Source of the DNA: an uncultured Pelagibacteraceae bacterium
Lineage (GTDB): Bacteria; Pseudomonadota; Alphaproteobacteria; Pelagibacterales; Pelagibacteraceae
NCBI GenBank assembly: GCA_902570425.1
Contig: CACFYB010000001.1
Location: 1-64,000 of the forward strand
DNA: 64,000 nt
Direction of reading: 5' to 3'
Part shown: one piece after another, positions 1 through 8,468 of the stretch
Numbering within the stretch: position 1 is the stretch's first letter
Layout of the letters: each line of letters opens with the position of its first letter
Position numbers and translations under genes: made by a program
The notes under the pieces: generated by a model
Database searches by the model: none
What the model was told of the DNA's origin: nothing
The model's input: the letters and a program-made list of their open reading frames with translations, nothing else

Positions 1-441
1 ATATCCATCAATTTTGCCAACAACACATGCTACTTTTTTATTTAAGTTTGAAATTGATAAAGCACAGATAAATCTAGCTTTAACTTTTTTTAACTTCCAA
101 TTTTTATTTTTTTTATCAAGTTCATTATAAACTTTTTTAATCGCTTTATTAAAATTGCCATACTTTCCACCCCATCGAGCTGAATAAATACCTGGTTTTT
201 TATTTATTAAATCTATCTCCAAACCAGAGTCATCTGCTAAACACATTAAGCCTGTTTTTTTAGAAAAATACCTAGATTTAATTAATGAATTTTCTCTAAA
301 AGTTGAGCCATTTTCCTTTGGACTTTTAAGATTGAATTGAGACGTAGAATAAATTTCAATATATTTAGGTAATAAATTCCTAATTTCTTTTAATTTACCC
401 TTATTATTGGTACCAATAAGCAATTTTCTAATTTTTACCAT
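1..441 (-). CDS. rdgB: RdgB/HAM1-family non-canonical purine NTP pyrophosphatase, C-terminus cut off by the window edge
   Basis: Reading the minus strand from ATG at 441 gives 147 residues with no stop before the window edge, so the C-terminal quarter is missing (family about 200 residues). The family hydrolyses dITP, XTP and similar nucleotides to monophosphates and keeps them out of DNA. Visible motifs are TNNKGKLKEI at residues 11-20, the N-terminal nucleotide-binding signature, then FREN (48-51), ADDSGLEI (69-76) with the catalytic acidic pair, and PGIYSARWGG (83-92). An in-frame ATG at 447 would add two residues (MFMVK). It is divergent from grpE, 42 bases apart, in the place where many alphaproteobacteria carry hrcA or its neighbours. 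No hrcA is visible here. Confidence 0.93.
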   Translation of the reverse strand, partial: MVKIRKLLIGTNNKGKLKEIRNLLPKYIEIYSTSQFNLKSPKENGSTFRENSLIKSRYFSKKTGLMCLADDSGLEIDLINKKPGIYSARWGGKYGNFNKAIKKVYNELDKKNKNWKLKKVKARFICALSISNLNKKVACVVGKIDGY

Positions 442-447
442 AAACAT

Positions 448-475
448 CTAGAAATTTATAAAATCCTTACCATAT
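448..475 (+). promoter_or_regulatory. Possible heat-shock (RpoH-type) promoter of grpE
   Basis: CTAGAA at 448-453, 16 bases, CCATAT at 470-475. This resembles the alphaproteobacterial RpoH consensus (CTTG half, spacer, CYTATNT-like half) and has the same spacing as the candidates before dnaK and hslV. The grpE ATG at 484 is 14 bases after the first base of the -10 half, so a transcript starting 7-9 bases downstream of the -10 half would be nearly leaderless. The -35 half differs from CTTG at one base, so this is the weakest of the three. Confidence 0.4.
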
Positions 476-483
476 ATGTTCTT

Positions 484-1113
484 ATGGAAAAAGAGGAAAA
501 CTTAGATAAAAAAGTCAATTCAGAAAATAATGAAGAAAACATTGATGCAGATAAGTCTTTTAAGTCTGAAGTAGATGCTCAAAAAAAAGAAGTTAAAGAA
601 ATTACACCTGAGGAAAAAATTATTGAGTTAGAAGATAAATTAGCAAGAACATTTGCTGAAATGGAAAATCAAAGAAGAAGATTTGAAAAAGAAAAAGAAG
701 ATGCTTTTGAATATGGTGGATTTAATTTCGCGAGAGAAGCTTTAAATTTAATTGACAACTTAGAACGTTCAAAACAAGTTCTAGAAAATGATGAAAAACT
801 AAAAGGTACAGAGGCTTTAAAAAAAGCATTAGAACATTTAGAAATTATCAAAAAGGATTTAATATCTATATTCGAAAAAAATAATATTAAACCTATTGAA
901 AGCTTAAATAAAAAATTAGATCCCAATTTTCATCAAGCGATGATGGAGATTATAGATGAAACAAAAGAAACTGGAACAATTGTTCAAGAAATTCAAAAGG
1001 GTTTTACAATTAAGGATAGACTACTTAGACCATCATTAGTTGGAGTCTCAAAAAAAAACACAAAAAATGAGGAAAAAACCCAAGAAAATAAGGATAATTT
1101 TAAGGATAAATAA
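484..1113 (+). CDS. grpE: GrpE, nucleotide exchange factor for DnaK
   Basis: GrpE drives ADP release from DnaK and acts as a homodimer in the cytosol. The 209-residue product has a charged, low-complexity N-terminus (1-40), a long coiled-coil helix (about 41-100, with the typical MENQRRRFEKE) and a C-terminal beta domain. That domain holds the family signature: NFHQAMMEI, then GFTIKDRLLRPSLVGVSK near 175-195. The last 20 residues are a lysine/asparagine-rich tail. No Shine-Dalgarno sequence is seen, and a heat-shock-like promoter ends just before the ATG. It is first in grpE-dnaK-dnaJ. The usual partner hrcA is not upstream, which fits sigma-factor control rather than HrcA/CIRCE repression (inference). 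Confidence 0.97.
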   Translation: MEKEENLDKKVNSENNEENIDADKSFKSEVDAQKKEVKEITPEEKIIELEDKLARTFAEMENQRRRFEKEKEDAFEYGGFNFAREALNLIDNLERSKQVLENDEKLKGTEALKKALEHLEIIKKDLISIFEKNNIKPIESLNKKLDPNFHQAMMEIIDETKETGTIVQEIQKGFTIKDRLLRPSLVGVSKKNTKNEEKTQENKDNFKDK

Positions 1114-1125
1114 TAATGAGGCCAG

Positions 1126-1153
1126 CTTGTAGATTTAAATTTAAACCCTATAT
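1126..1153 (+). promoter_or_regulatory. Heat-shock (RpoH-type) promoter of dnaK
   Basis: CTTGTA at 1126-1131, 16 bases, CTATAT at 1148-1153 (CCCTATAT if two upstream C's are counted). This is a close match to the RpoH consensus described for alphaproteobacteria. Transcription would start near 1160, leaving a short leader with AGAGGA at 1161-1166 as ribosome binding site, 8 bases before the dnaK ATG at 1175. It lies in the 61-base gap between grpE and dnaK, so dnaK can be transcribed apart from grpE. Confidence 0.7.
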
Positions 1154-1174
1154 GACGAGTAGAGGAATTCAAAT

Positions 1175-3100
1175 ATGAGTAAAATAATTGGAATAGATTT
1201 AGGTACAACAAATTCTTGTGTTGCCATTATGGAAGGAACGCAAGCTAAAGTTTTGGAGAATGCTGAGGGTGCAAGAACGACACCATCAGTTGTAGCATTT
1301 AATGATGAAAATGAAAAATTAATTGGGCAACCAGCAAAAAGACAAGCAGTTACAAACCCTGAAAATACAATCTTTGCAGTAAAAAGATTAATTGGTAGAA
1401 ATTTTGAAGATCCGACAGTTAAAAAAGATATTGAAGCTGCTCCATTTAAAATTGTAAACTCTGAAAAGGGTGATGCCTGGATCGAGGCTAAGGGACAAAA
1501 ATATTCTCCTTCTCAAATTTCTGCTTTTATACTTCAAAAAATGAAAGAAACTGCGGAAAAATATTTAGGTCAAGCTGTCACAAAGGCAGTTATTACAGTC
1601 CCAGCATATTTCAATGATGCACAAAGACAGGCTACAAAAGATGCTGGTAAAATTGCAGGACTTGAAGTTTTAAGAATTATAAATGAACCTACAGCTGCTT
1701 CTTTAGCATATGGTTTAGATAAAAAACAAAATAAAAAAATTGCTGTTTATGATTTGGGAGGTGGAACTTTTGATGTTTCAATTCTAGAACTAGGTGATGG
1801 AGTTTTTGAAGTAAAATCAACGAATGGTGACACATTTTTAGGTGGTGAAGATTTTGACAACGCAGTCGTCGAATATTTAATTTCAGAATTTAAAAAAGAT
1901 AATGGAATTGATCTTAAATCTGATAAGCTTGCTCTACAAAGATTAAAAGAAGCTGCTGAAAAAGCTAAAATTGAACTATCAGCTGCTGAACAAACAGATA
2001 TCAATTTACCATTTATTACAGCAGATAAAACAGGGCCAAAACACATAAACTTAAAAATGACTAGAGCAAAACTTGAGGCTCTTGTTGAAGATTTAATTGC
2101 TAAAACTATGCCACCTTGCAAAACTGCTATGGCGGATGCAGGAATTAGTGCTAGTGAAATTGATGAAGTAGTTATGGTTGGTGGTATGACTAGAATGCCA
2201 AAAGTAATCGAAGAAGTTAAAAATTTCTTTGGAAAAGACCCAAACAAAAGCGTAAATCCAGATGAAGTTGTGGCAATGGGAGCCGCTATTCAGGCCGGTG
2301 TTTTACAGGGAGATGTAAAAGATGTTCTTTTATTAGACGTTACACCTTTGTCATTAGGAATAGAAACTTTGGGTGGAGTATCTACTAAATTAATTGAAAA
2401 AAATACAACTATACCAACAAAAAAAAGCCAAGTTTTTTCTACTGCTGAAGATAATCAGCCTGCTGTTTCAATTAGAGTCTTACAAGGCGAAAGAGAGATG
2501 GCAACTGACAATAAACTTTTAGGTAACTTCGAATTAGTAGGTATTGCACCTGCTCCAAGAGGAGTTCCACAAATTGAAGTAACATTTGATATTGACGCAA
2601 ATGGGATAGTAAATGTTTCCGCAAAAGATAAAGGAACAGGAAAAGAGCAAAAAATTCAAATTCAAGCATCTGGAGGTTTAAGTGAAGACGAAATACAAAA
2701 AATGGTCAAGGATGCAGAGGCAAATAAAGAAGCTGATAAGAAAAAAAGAGAAGCTGTAGATGTAAGAAATCAAGCAGATACTTTAATTCATTCAACTGAA
2801 AAAAACTTAAAAGAACATGGTTCAAAAATTTCAGATGCAGAAAAAAAAGCTATTGAGGATTGTTCGAATGCAGTTAAAGAAGCTTTAAAAGGTGATAATA
2901 TTGAAGATATTAAGAAGAAAACTGAGGCTTTAGTCCAAGCATCAATGAAACTTGGAGAGGCAATTTATAAATCCCAACAAAGTAATAAACCAGATTCTAA
3001 CAAAGATGATGGTAAAGATGACAAAGGAAAAAAAGACGATAATGTTGTTGATGCGGATTTTGAGGAAGTAAAAGACGAGAATAAAGAAAAAAGCGCTTAA
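1175..3100 (+). CDS. dnaK: DnaK, Hsp70 chaperone
   Basis: ATP-dependent Hsp70 that binds unfolded segments and cycles with DnaJ and GrpE. At 641 residues it is full length. Visible elements: [10 protein letters not shown] at 5-14 (phosphate 1), the [11 protein letters not shown] segment near 168-178, [11 protein letters not shown] (phosphate 2, near 191-201), [13 protein letters not shown] near 331-343, the hydrophobic interdomain linker DVLLLDV (about 383-389), the beta-sandwich and lid of the substrate domain, and an acidic tail. The conserved EEVKD near the C-terminus is followed by about seven extra residues. Start choice is supported by AGAGGA 8 bases upstream. Third positions and motifs look like a conserved, highly expressed gene. 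dnaJ follows 28 bases later. Confidence 0.99.
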   Translation: MSKIIGIDLGTTNSCVAIMEGTQAKVLENAEGARTTPSVVAFNDENEKLIGQPAKRQAVTNPENTIFAVKRLIGRNFEDPTVKKDIEAAPFKIVNSEKGDAWIEAKGQKYSPSQISAFILQKMKETAEKYLGQAVTKAVITVPAYFNDAQRQATKDAGKIAGLEVLRIINEPTAASLAYGLDKKQNKKIAVYDLGGGTFDVSILELGDGVFEVKSTNGDTFLGGEDFDNAVVEYLISEFKKDNGIDLKSDKLALQRLKEAAEKAKIELSAAEQTDINLPFITADKTGPKHINLKMTRAKLEALVEDLIAKTMPPCKTAMADAGISASEIDEVVMVGGMTRMPKVIEEVKNFFGKDPNKSVNPDEVVAMGAAIQAGVLQGDVKDVLLLDVTPLSLGIETLGGVSTKLIEKNTTIPTKKSQVFSTAEDNQPAVSIRVLQGEREMATDNKLLGNFELVGIAPAPRGVPQIEVTFDIDANGIVNVSAKDKGTGKEQKIQIQASGGLSEDEIQKMVKDAEANKEADKKKREAVDVRNQADTLIHSTEKNLKEHGSKISDAEKKAIEDCSNAVKEALKGDNIEDIKKKTEALVQASMKLGEAIYKSQQSNKPDSNKDDGKDDKGKKDDNVVDADFEEVKDENKEKSA

Positions 3101-3128
3101 CTGAACATCTATTTGTCCAAGTTAATAA

Positions 3129-4262
3129 ATGGCTAAAAGAGATTATTATGATGTCCTCGGCGTAAATAAAAACGCAACTCCTGATCAATTAAAATCTGCT
3201 TACAGAAAACTTGCTGTAAAATATCATCCAGATAAAAATCCTGGTGACAAAATAGCTGAGGATAAATTTAAGGAAGCAAGTGAAGCTTATGGAGTTTTAT
3301 CTGATAAATCTAAAAAAGAAAACTACGATAATTTTGGTCATGCAGCATTTGAAAATGGTGGTGGTGGACGAGGAGGCTTCGGAGGTTTTGGAGGTTTTAA
3401 CACCACAGATTTTTCAGATATATTTGAAGATTTTTTTGGTGAATTTAGCGGTAGCAGAAGAAGTTCAAAAAAAGAATCTTATAATAGAGGATCAGATTTA
3501 AGATATGATTTGTCAATTTCTCTAGAAGAAGCTTACACAGGCAAAAAACAAAATATACAATTTTCTACAACTGAAAAATGTAATACATGTAAAGGTAATG
3601 GTTCTAAACCAGGTCACTCACCTGAGAGATGCACATATTGTGGCGGAAATGGAAAGGTAAGATCAAATCAAGGTTTTTTTACTGTTCAACAAACCTGCCC
3701 TCAATGTGCGGGTGTGGGTGAGGAAATTACAAATCCATGTAATGATTGCAATGGACAGGGAAATATACAGGCTTCAAAAAAAGTATCAGTAACAATACCA
3801 AAGGGTGTAGATGACGGGACTAGAATTAGACTCGCGGGTAAAGGTGAGGCGGGTACAAGAGGTGGTACAAGTGGTGATTTATATTTATTTATAAACGTGG
3901 ACTCTCACAAACTTTTTAAGAGATCAGATGTAAATTTATTTTTTGAGTTCCCAATTTCTGTTGCGGATGCTGCATTGGGATCAACAATTGAAATACCTAC
4001 TATTGATGGGGGTAAAGCTAAGATAAAGATTCCTGAAGGAACACAAAATGGTAAACAATTTAGACTAAAAGGGAAGGGTATGCCATTTATGAGAAGGGGA
4101 GATTTTGGAGATTTATACATACAAGTTAAAACAGAAATTCCTATATCATTAAACAAAGAACAAAAAGAATTACTAGAAAAATTTAGAAAAATAGAAAATG
4201 AAAGATCTAACCCTAGTATTAAAAAATTTTTTCAAAGAGCGAAAGACTTTTGGAAAAACTAG
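3129..4262 (+). CDS. dnaJ: DnaJ, Hsp40 co-chaperone
   Basis: Stimulates the DnaK ATPase and delivers substrates. The 377 residues show the full type I layout. The J domain is at 1-70 with HPD at 33-35, followed by a glycine/phenylalanine-rich stretch (about 76-95). The zinc-binding domain has four CxxCxGxG repeats ([32 protein letters not shown]). The C-terminal substrate domains include [15 protein letters not shown] and a GDLYLFI-type strand. It is third in grpE-dnaK-dnaJ and ends 3 bases before a small membrane-protein gene. Confidence 0.98.
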   Translation: MAKRDYYDVLGVNKNATPDQLKSAYRKLAVKYHPDKNPGDKIAEDKFKEASEAYGVLSDKSKKENYDNFGHAAFENGGGGRGGFGGFGGFNTTDFSDIFEDFFGEFSGSRRSSKKESYNRGSDLRYDLSISLEEAYTGKKQNIQFSTTEKCNTCKGNGSKPGHSPERCTYCGGNGKVRSNQGFFTVQQTCPQCAGVGEEITNPCNDCNGQGNIQASKKVSVTIPKGVDDGTRIRLAGKGEAGTRGGTSGDLYLFINVDSHKLFKRSDVNLFFEFPISVADAALGSTIEIPTIDGGKAKIKIPEGTQNGKQFRLKGKGMPFMRRGDFGDLYIQVKTEIPISLNKEQKELLEKFRKIENERSNPSIKKFFQRAKDFWKN

Positions 4263-4265
4263 TTA

Positions 4266-4433
4266 ATGACATTAGATCAAATTATTCCTGCTTTAGCTTT
4301 AATTTCAATTTTAATATTAATCCTTCCAAGTTTTATAAAGTCTAACATTAACAATAAATTATTTCTAAAGAATTTAAGTATTTGGGGTATTATTGTTTTA
4401 GTACTTATGATACTTTTATTTTTAATCTTCTAA
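4266..4433 (+). CDS. Small two-helix membrane protein of unknown function (55 residues)
   Basis: A short reading frame from ATG at 4266 encodes 55 residues. It begins MTLDQIIPALALISILILIL, continues with a polar stretch with lysines and asparagines (about 22-36), then a second hydrophobic run to the C-terminus (WGIIVLVLMILLFLIF). Two membrane helices are predicted by eye. It fills the gap between dnaJ (3 bases away) and dapB exactly, and its TAA overlaps the dapB ATG in TAATG, the same coupling used by the next four genes. That fit is the main evidence that it is real. No function is assigned. Confidence 0.65.
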   Translation: MTLDQIIPALALISILILILPSFIKSNINNKLFLKNLSIWGIIVLVLMILLFLIF

Positions 4434-5209
4434 TGAAAAAAATTAACATAGGAATTACTGGATGTTTGGGGCGGATGGGTAAAGAAATAATTAGATCTAT
4501 AAAATCTGATAAAGGATTTAAATTAGTTGCATTAACTGAAGTAAAAAAAACAAATAAAAAAATACATGGGATTAAAATATCTCAAAATAACATCACAGTT
4601 TTCAAAAAAACAAATTTAATAATAGATTTTACTATTCCAAAATGTACGTTTGAAGTTTTGAAAATTGCTTCAAAATTGAATAAAAGAGTAGTTATTGGCA
4701 CAACTGGATTCACAAAAAAAGAAGAGAATTTAATAAAAAAATATTCAAAAAAAATTCCGATTTTAAAAGCAGGTAACATGAGTTTGGGAATAAATCTTCT
4801 AATGTATCTAACTGAAATAGCTTCTAACTCCCTTGATAAAAGTTTTTTAAGTAAAGTGTCTGAAACACATCATAAATACAAAAAAGATTATCCATCGGGC
4901 ACTGCTTTAATGCTTGGAAAAGGAATTGCAGTGGGCAAAAAAAAAGATTTTTATAAATTAATAGGTAAAAAATATCTTAATAAGAAAACATTTCCTTATG
5001 GAAATAAAATAAACTTTAACTCAATCAGAAAAGGTGAAGTAATTGGAGAACATGAGATAAAATTTTCAAGTGGTAAAGAAATAATAACGCTTAACCATGA
5101 GGCGTTTGATAGAGCATTGTATTCAGAAGGAGCTTTATCAGCAGCTAAATGGTTGATGAAAAAAAAATCTGGTCTTTATTCAATGAGAGATCTTATGAAT
5201 TTCAAATAA
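4433..5209 (+). CDS. dapB: 4-hydroxy-tetrahydrodipicolinate reductase (lysine/diaminopimelate pathway)
   Basis: Reduces the DapA product using NAD(P)H, supplying diaminopimelate for peptidoglycan and lysine. The reading frame is open from 4382, but ATG 4433 is chosen. It gives MKKINIGITG at the expected N-terminus, overlaps the preceding stop in TAATG, and yields 258 residues, close to the usual length. GITGCLGRMG (7-16) is the dinucleotide-binding loop. ETHHKYKKDYPSGTA (144-158) is the family active-site signature with the two histidines and lysine. It ends in TAATG with nth. Confidence 0.96.
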   Translation: MKKINIGITGCLGRMGKEIIRSIKSDKGFKLVALTEVKKTNKKIHGIKISQNNITVFKKTNLIIDFTIPKCTFEVLKIASKLNKRVVIGTTGFTKKEENLIKKYSKKIPILKAGNMSLGINLLMYLTEIASNSLDKSFLSKVSETHHKYKKDYPSGTALMLGKGIAVGKKKDFYKLIGKKYLNKKTFPYGNKINFNSIRKGEVIGEHEIKFSSGKEIITLNHEAFDRALYSEGALSAAKWLMKKKSGLYSMRDLMNFK

Positions 5210-5862
5210 TGAATGAAGCTCAAAGAGCAAAAATAGTATTACATTATTTAAACAAAATTTATCCAAAAATAAAAGTACCTCTTAAGAGTCGAAACGTTTT
5301 TACTTTATTAATATCAGTTTTATTGTCTGCTCAATGTACAGATGTAAATGTAAATAATGTTACAAAAAATATATATCCTAAATATTATAAACCTAATCAT
5401 TTTTTAAAATTAGGTAGAAAAAGGATAGAAAAACTTATTAAAAAAATTGGTATCTTTAGAATAAAAGCAAAAAGTATTTATAATCTCTCAAAAATAATAA
5501 TGGAAAAACATGGAGGTAAAGTTCCAAAAACTTTTGAGGAATTAGAAAAATTACCTGGGGTGGGTCATAAAACAGCGAGTGTTGTGATGTCACAAGGCTT
5601 TGGCCATGCTGCTTTTCCAATAGATACTCATATTCATAGGTTGGCTCAAAGATGGGGTTTAACGAATGGTAAAAATGTAACTCAGACCGAGAGGGATCTT
5701 AAAAGACTTTTTCCAAAAAAAAGATGGAATAAACTTCATCTTCAAATTATTTATTATGGAAGAGAGTATTGTAAAGCTAGAGATTGTTATGGAATTGCTT
5801 GTAAAATTTGCACTAGTTGTTATCCTAAAAGAAAAAAACCTATTTTAACCAAAAAAGCTTAA
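5209..5862 (+). CDS. nth: Endonuclease III, DNA glycosylase/AP lyase
   Basis: Removes oxidised pyrimidines in base-excision repair. The frame is open from 5149, but ATG 5209 is preferred: it overlaps the dapB stop in TAATG and gives 217 residues, close to E. coli Nth. The helix-hairpin-helix LPGVGHKTASVV (115-126) carries catalytic Lys121. PIDTHIHR (137-144) carries catalytic Asp139. The C-terminal iron-sulfur region has five cysteines (188, 193, 198, 201, 204), and no set of four reproduces the usual Cx6Cx2Cx5C spacing. A 4Fe-4S cluster is still likely but its ligand set is uncertain. The next gene follows by TAATG. Confidence 0.94.
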   Translation: MNEAQRAKIVLHYLNKIYPKIKVPLKSRNVFTLLISVLLSAQCTDVNVNNVTKNIYPKYYKPNHFLKLGRKRIEKLIKKIGIFRIKAKSIYNLSKIIMEKHGGKVPKTFEELEKLPGVGHKTASVVMSQGFGHAAFPIDTHIHRLAQRWGLTNGKNVTQTERDLKRLFPKKRWNKLHLQIIYYGREYCKARDCYGIACKICTSCYPKRKKPILTKKA

Positions 5863-6788
5863 TGAAAATTTTAGGAATTGGAAATGCAATTGTTGATGTC
5901 ATTTGTAAAGTAACTGATGAATATTTAATCAAAAATTCATTAACCAAAAGTACCATGAAACTGATTGACGAGTCAGAATTAAATAATTTATTATCATCTC
6001 TAAAAATTGAAAGAACCATTTCTGGTGGTTCTGTGGCAAACTCAATTGTTGGTTTGTCTCAACTTAATAATAATGTTGGTTTTATTGGAAAAGTAAGCGA
6101 CGATAAATTTGGTCAAATGTATGAAGATGGTCTTAAAAAAGAAAATGTTAAATTTATTTATTCAAAAAAAAAAGAGCAAATTCCAACAGGAACATGTTTG
6201 ATATTAGTCACACCAGACTCTGAAAGAACTATGTGCACTTACTTGGGTACAGCAGGTAAAATAAATGAGAAAGATATAGATACCCAAAAAATAACAGAAA
6301 GTGAGATTACATTTCTTGAAGGATATTTATGGGACAAAGGAGAACCAAAAAAAGCTTTTGATAAAGCAATTCAAAATTCAAAATGTATTGCGATGACATT
6401 ATCAGATCTTTTTTGTGTTGAAAGACACAAAGAGAATTTTCTAGAACTAGTAAAAAATCAACTTGATATTGTTTTTGCTAATGAACAAGAAATAATGTCA
6501 TTAATTGATACCAATAATTTTGATAATGTTATTTCTTTTGCAAAAGAATTAAACAAAGTTATAATCATAACTAGAGGTTCTAAAGGTTCTATGGCTATTG
6601 ATAAAAAAAATGTTTTTGAGTGTCCTGCTCAACAGAATCTAAAAATTCTTGATTTAACTGGAGCTGGTGATTTATTTGCTGCTGGATTTTTGAATGGGTA
6701 TATTAAAAACTTAACTATAAGTAATTGTTTAAATGAAGGAACCAAAATGTCATCTAAAGTAATTCAAATTATAGGTGCGAGAATTTAA
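5862..6788 (+). CDS. PfkB-family sugar/nucleoside kinase (adenosine kinase-like)
   Basis: Ribokinase-fold kinase of 308 residues. It starts MKILGIGNAIVDVICKV, has the substrate-binding SGGSVANSIVGLSQL near residues 52-66, and ends with the PfkB signature LTGAGDLFAAGFL, where GAGD (267-270) provides the anion hole and catalytic aspartate. The NAIVD start and GGSVANS are reminiscent of the adenosine kinase branch, so nucleoside salvage is the likeliest role, but sugar specificity cannot be excluded from sequence alone. TAATG junctions on both sides place it in one transcript with nth and the following oxygenase. Confidence 0.85.
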   Translation: MKILGIGNAIVDVICKVTDEYLIKNSLTKSTMKLIDESELNNLLSSLKIERTISGGSVANSIVGLSQLNNNVGFIGKVSDDKFGQMYEDGLKKENVKFIYSKKKEQIPTGTCLILVTPDSERTMCTYLGTAGKINEKDIDTQKITESEITFLEGYLWDKGEPKKAFDKAIQNSKCIAMTLSDLFCVERHKENFLELVKNQLDIVFANEQEIMSLIDTNNFDNVISFAKELNKVIIITRGSKGSMAIDKKNVFECPAQQNLKILDLTGAGDLFAAGFLNGYIKNLTISNCLNEGTKMSSKVIQIIGARI

Positions 6789-7396
6789 TGTCTAATAAAA
6801 AAATACATAAACTATTTCCAACGCCCATTTTTGAGACAAAGGTGGATGATTATGAGAAACTAAACTTGGATTTAGAAAAATATATTTACAAGCTTAGAGA
6901 AAAGGATAAGAACGGTTTAAAACTATCAAATGCTGGTGGTGGATGGCATTCACCATATTTTGAAATCGCTAAAAGTGATGAAGTCAAAAAATTTTTAAAC
7001 GCTATTTCTCCAACTTTATTTGAGATTATAACAAAAGATTTTGGTTGGAAATGCACTACGCAGCAAATTAGATTTGAAGGTATGTGGTCTGTGATTAATA
7101 CAAAAAATTCTTATAACACAAGACATTTTCATCCAAACTGTCATTTAAGCGCTGCTTATTACGTCAAAGCAAAAAAAAACTGTGGTAAAATAAAATTTTT
7201 TGACCCTCTTGATCAAAGAATTATGAAATCTCCATCAAAAACAAAACAAACAGAACTTTCTGCAGAAGCATTAAGCTTCACCCCAGATGAAGGAGATTTA
7301 TTAATTTTTCCTTCATATCTACATCACTCGGTTGAAGAAAACCTATCTAATGAAGATAGAATTGTTATCAGCTTTAATGTTGATATACAAAAATAA
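6788..7396 (+). CDS. Putative 2-oxoglutarate/Fe(II) oxygenase (TIGR02466-like)
   Basis: A 202-residue protein with the double-stranded beta-helix pattern of Fe(II)/2OG oxygenases. It contains TRHFHPNCHLSAAYYVK (111-127, with His113/His115 as candidate metal ligands), GKIKFFDP, then DEGDLLIFPSYLHHSVEEN (167-185) carrying the distal histidine, and Arg191 as the likely 2OG carboxylate anchor. The N-terminal KLFPTPIFET is typical of the TIGR02466 group, whose substrates are largely unknown. It is last in the dapB-nth-kinase chain (TAATG start), and its stop abuts the stop of a convergent regulator gene with no space between them. Confidence 0.85.
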   Translation: MSNKKIHKLFPTPIFETKVDDYEKLNLDLEKYIYKLREKDKNGLKLSNAGGGWHSPYFEIAKSDEVKKFLNAISPTLFEIITKDFGWKCTTQQIRFEGMWSVINTKNSYNTRHFHPNCHLSAAYYVKAKKNCGKIKFFDPLDQRIMKSPSKTKQTELSAEALSFTPDEGDLLIFPSYLHHSVEENLSNEDRIVISFNVDIQK

Positions 7397-7969
7397 TTAG
7401 AGGTAATAGCCTTCTTTACTACTTAATATAAAATTATCATCATTAAAAACTTTTTTTATTTTTTTTCTTAATCTATATATGTGTGTTTCAACAGTATGTG
7501 TTTCTAATTCATCACTATATTTCCAAATTTCATTCTGAAGTTCTAAAATTGTTTTTGGTTTTTTTTTATTTGATAAGTATAAAATGATTTCTAATTCTTT
7601 TTCAGTTAATTTAGTATTTTTTTTTTGCTTACTGATTGATCTTTCATTTAAATCCAAAAAATAATTTTTTATTTGAACTTCAGATTTAGATTGAAAATTT
7701 ATTTTCAGAAAAAGCAGATTTATTTTTTCAATTAATTTTGTAAATGAAATTGGTAAAGAATTTAACTCTAGTACTCTATTATCATTTAAAAAATCAATTT
7801 TTGAAATATCATCAGTAATAAAAATGCAATTTTTTTCATTTTGAATTAATTTTTTATCAATTTGATCTATTTTAATTTGGAAAATCTTAAAGCTTAATAA
7901 GTTTTTAACTTCATCAAAAATATCATACAATGATTTAAAATTGATGATATATATTTTTTGTTCAGACAT
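7397..7969 (-). CDS. Winged-helix (OmpR/PhoB-type) DNA-binding protein with degenerate receiver-like N-terminus
   Basis: 190 residues. The C-terminal part (about 101-190) is a clear OmpR-type winged helix: LTEKELEIILYL, LQNEIWKYSDELETHTVETH and IYRLRKKIKKV as the recognition-helix region, then FILSSKEGYYL as the wing. The N-terminal 100 residues have receiver-like size and alternating hydrophobic strands. They lack the acidic pair after the first strand (IINFKS) and the usual lysine-proline, so phosphorylation by a classical histidine kinase is doubtful. No kinase gene is adjacent. It is divergent from the L,D-transpeptidase gene with only 7 bases between start codons. Confidence 0.82.
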   Translation of the reverse strand: MSEQKIYIINFKSLYDIFDEVKNLLSFKIFQIKIDQIDKKLIQNEKNCIFITDDISKIDFLNDNRVLELNSLPISFTKLIEKINLLFLKINFQSKSEVQIKNYFLDLNERSISKQKKNTKLTEKELEIILYLSNKKKPKTILELQNEIWKYSDELETHTVETHIYRLRKKIKKVFNDDNFILSSKEGYYL

Positions 7970-7976
7970 ATAGATT

Positions 7977-8468
7977 ATGATTATTTCACTTAAAAAAAAA
8001 TATACACTTAAAGTAGATGAGTTTCAATTTAGATGTAGTATTGGAAAAAACGGTATAAAAAAAAATAAAAAAGAGGGTGATAAATGCACACCTAAAGGAA
8101 TTTTTAAATTAAATAAAATTTTCTTTAGACATGATAAAGTCAATTTTTTTAAAACTAAATTAAAAAAAGTCAAAATTATGAAATATATGGGTTGGTGTAA
8201 TGACTCAAAAAATCAAAATTATAATAAATTAATTAAAGTGAATAAAAAGATTAAACATGAAAAATTATATAGAAAGGATTATAAATACGATTATCTTATT
8301 GAGTTAAGTTATAATACAAAAAAGGTAATTCCTTATAAAGGAAGTGCGATTTTTTTACATTTAACTAAAGACTATAAACCTACATTAGGATGTGTGGCTA
8401 TAAATAAAAATGATATGCAAATTTTACTTCGTATAATACAAAAAAATACTTTTATTAAAATTTATTAA
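7977..8468 (+). CDS. L,D-transpeptidase (YkuD) domain protein
   Basis: 163 residues carrying a YkuD catalytic domain: TPKGIFKL (38-45), a conserved YMGWCND stretch (70-76), then SAIFLHLTKDY with His128 and TLGCVAI with catalytic Cys139. The family forms 3-3 peptidoglycan cross-links or attaches proteins to peptidoglycan in the periplasm. No signal peptide is visible, so location is unclear; many short alphaproteobacterial relatives also lack one (from memory). Very lysine-rich. It overlaps the convergent YggS gene by 4 bases (TTAA shared by both stops) and shares a 7-base divergent gap with the winged-helix regulator. Confidence 0.85.
   Translation: MIISLKKKYTLKVDEFQFRCSIGKNGIKKNKKEGDKCTPKGIFKLNKIFFRHDKVNFFKTKLKKVKIMKYMGWCNDSKNQNYNKLIKVNKKIKHEKLYRKDYKYDYLIELSYNTKKVIPYKGSAIFLHLTKDYKPTLGCVAINKNDMQILLRIIQKNTFIKIY

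Noticed and set aside
669-926. Minus-strand open frame opposite grpE (85 residues)
   Set aside because: Lies wholly within grpE on the other strand, no motif; low complexity reverse reading of a lysine/glutamate-rich gene.
1747-2247. Long minus-strand frame opposite dnaK (166 residues)
   Set aside because: Shadow of the conserved dnaK reading frame; serine/proline-rich translation with no family signal.
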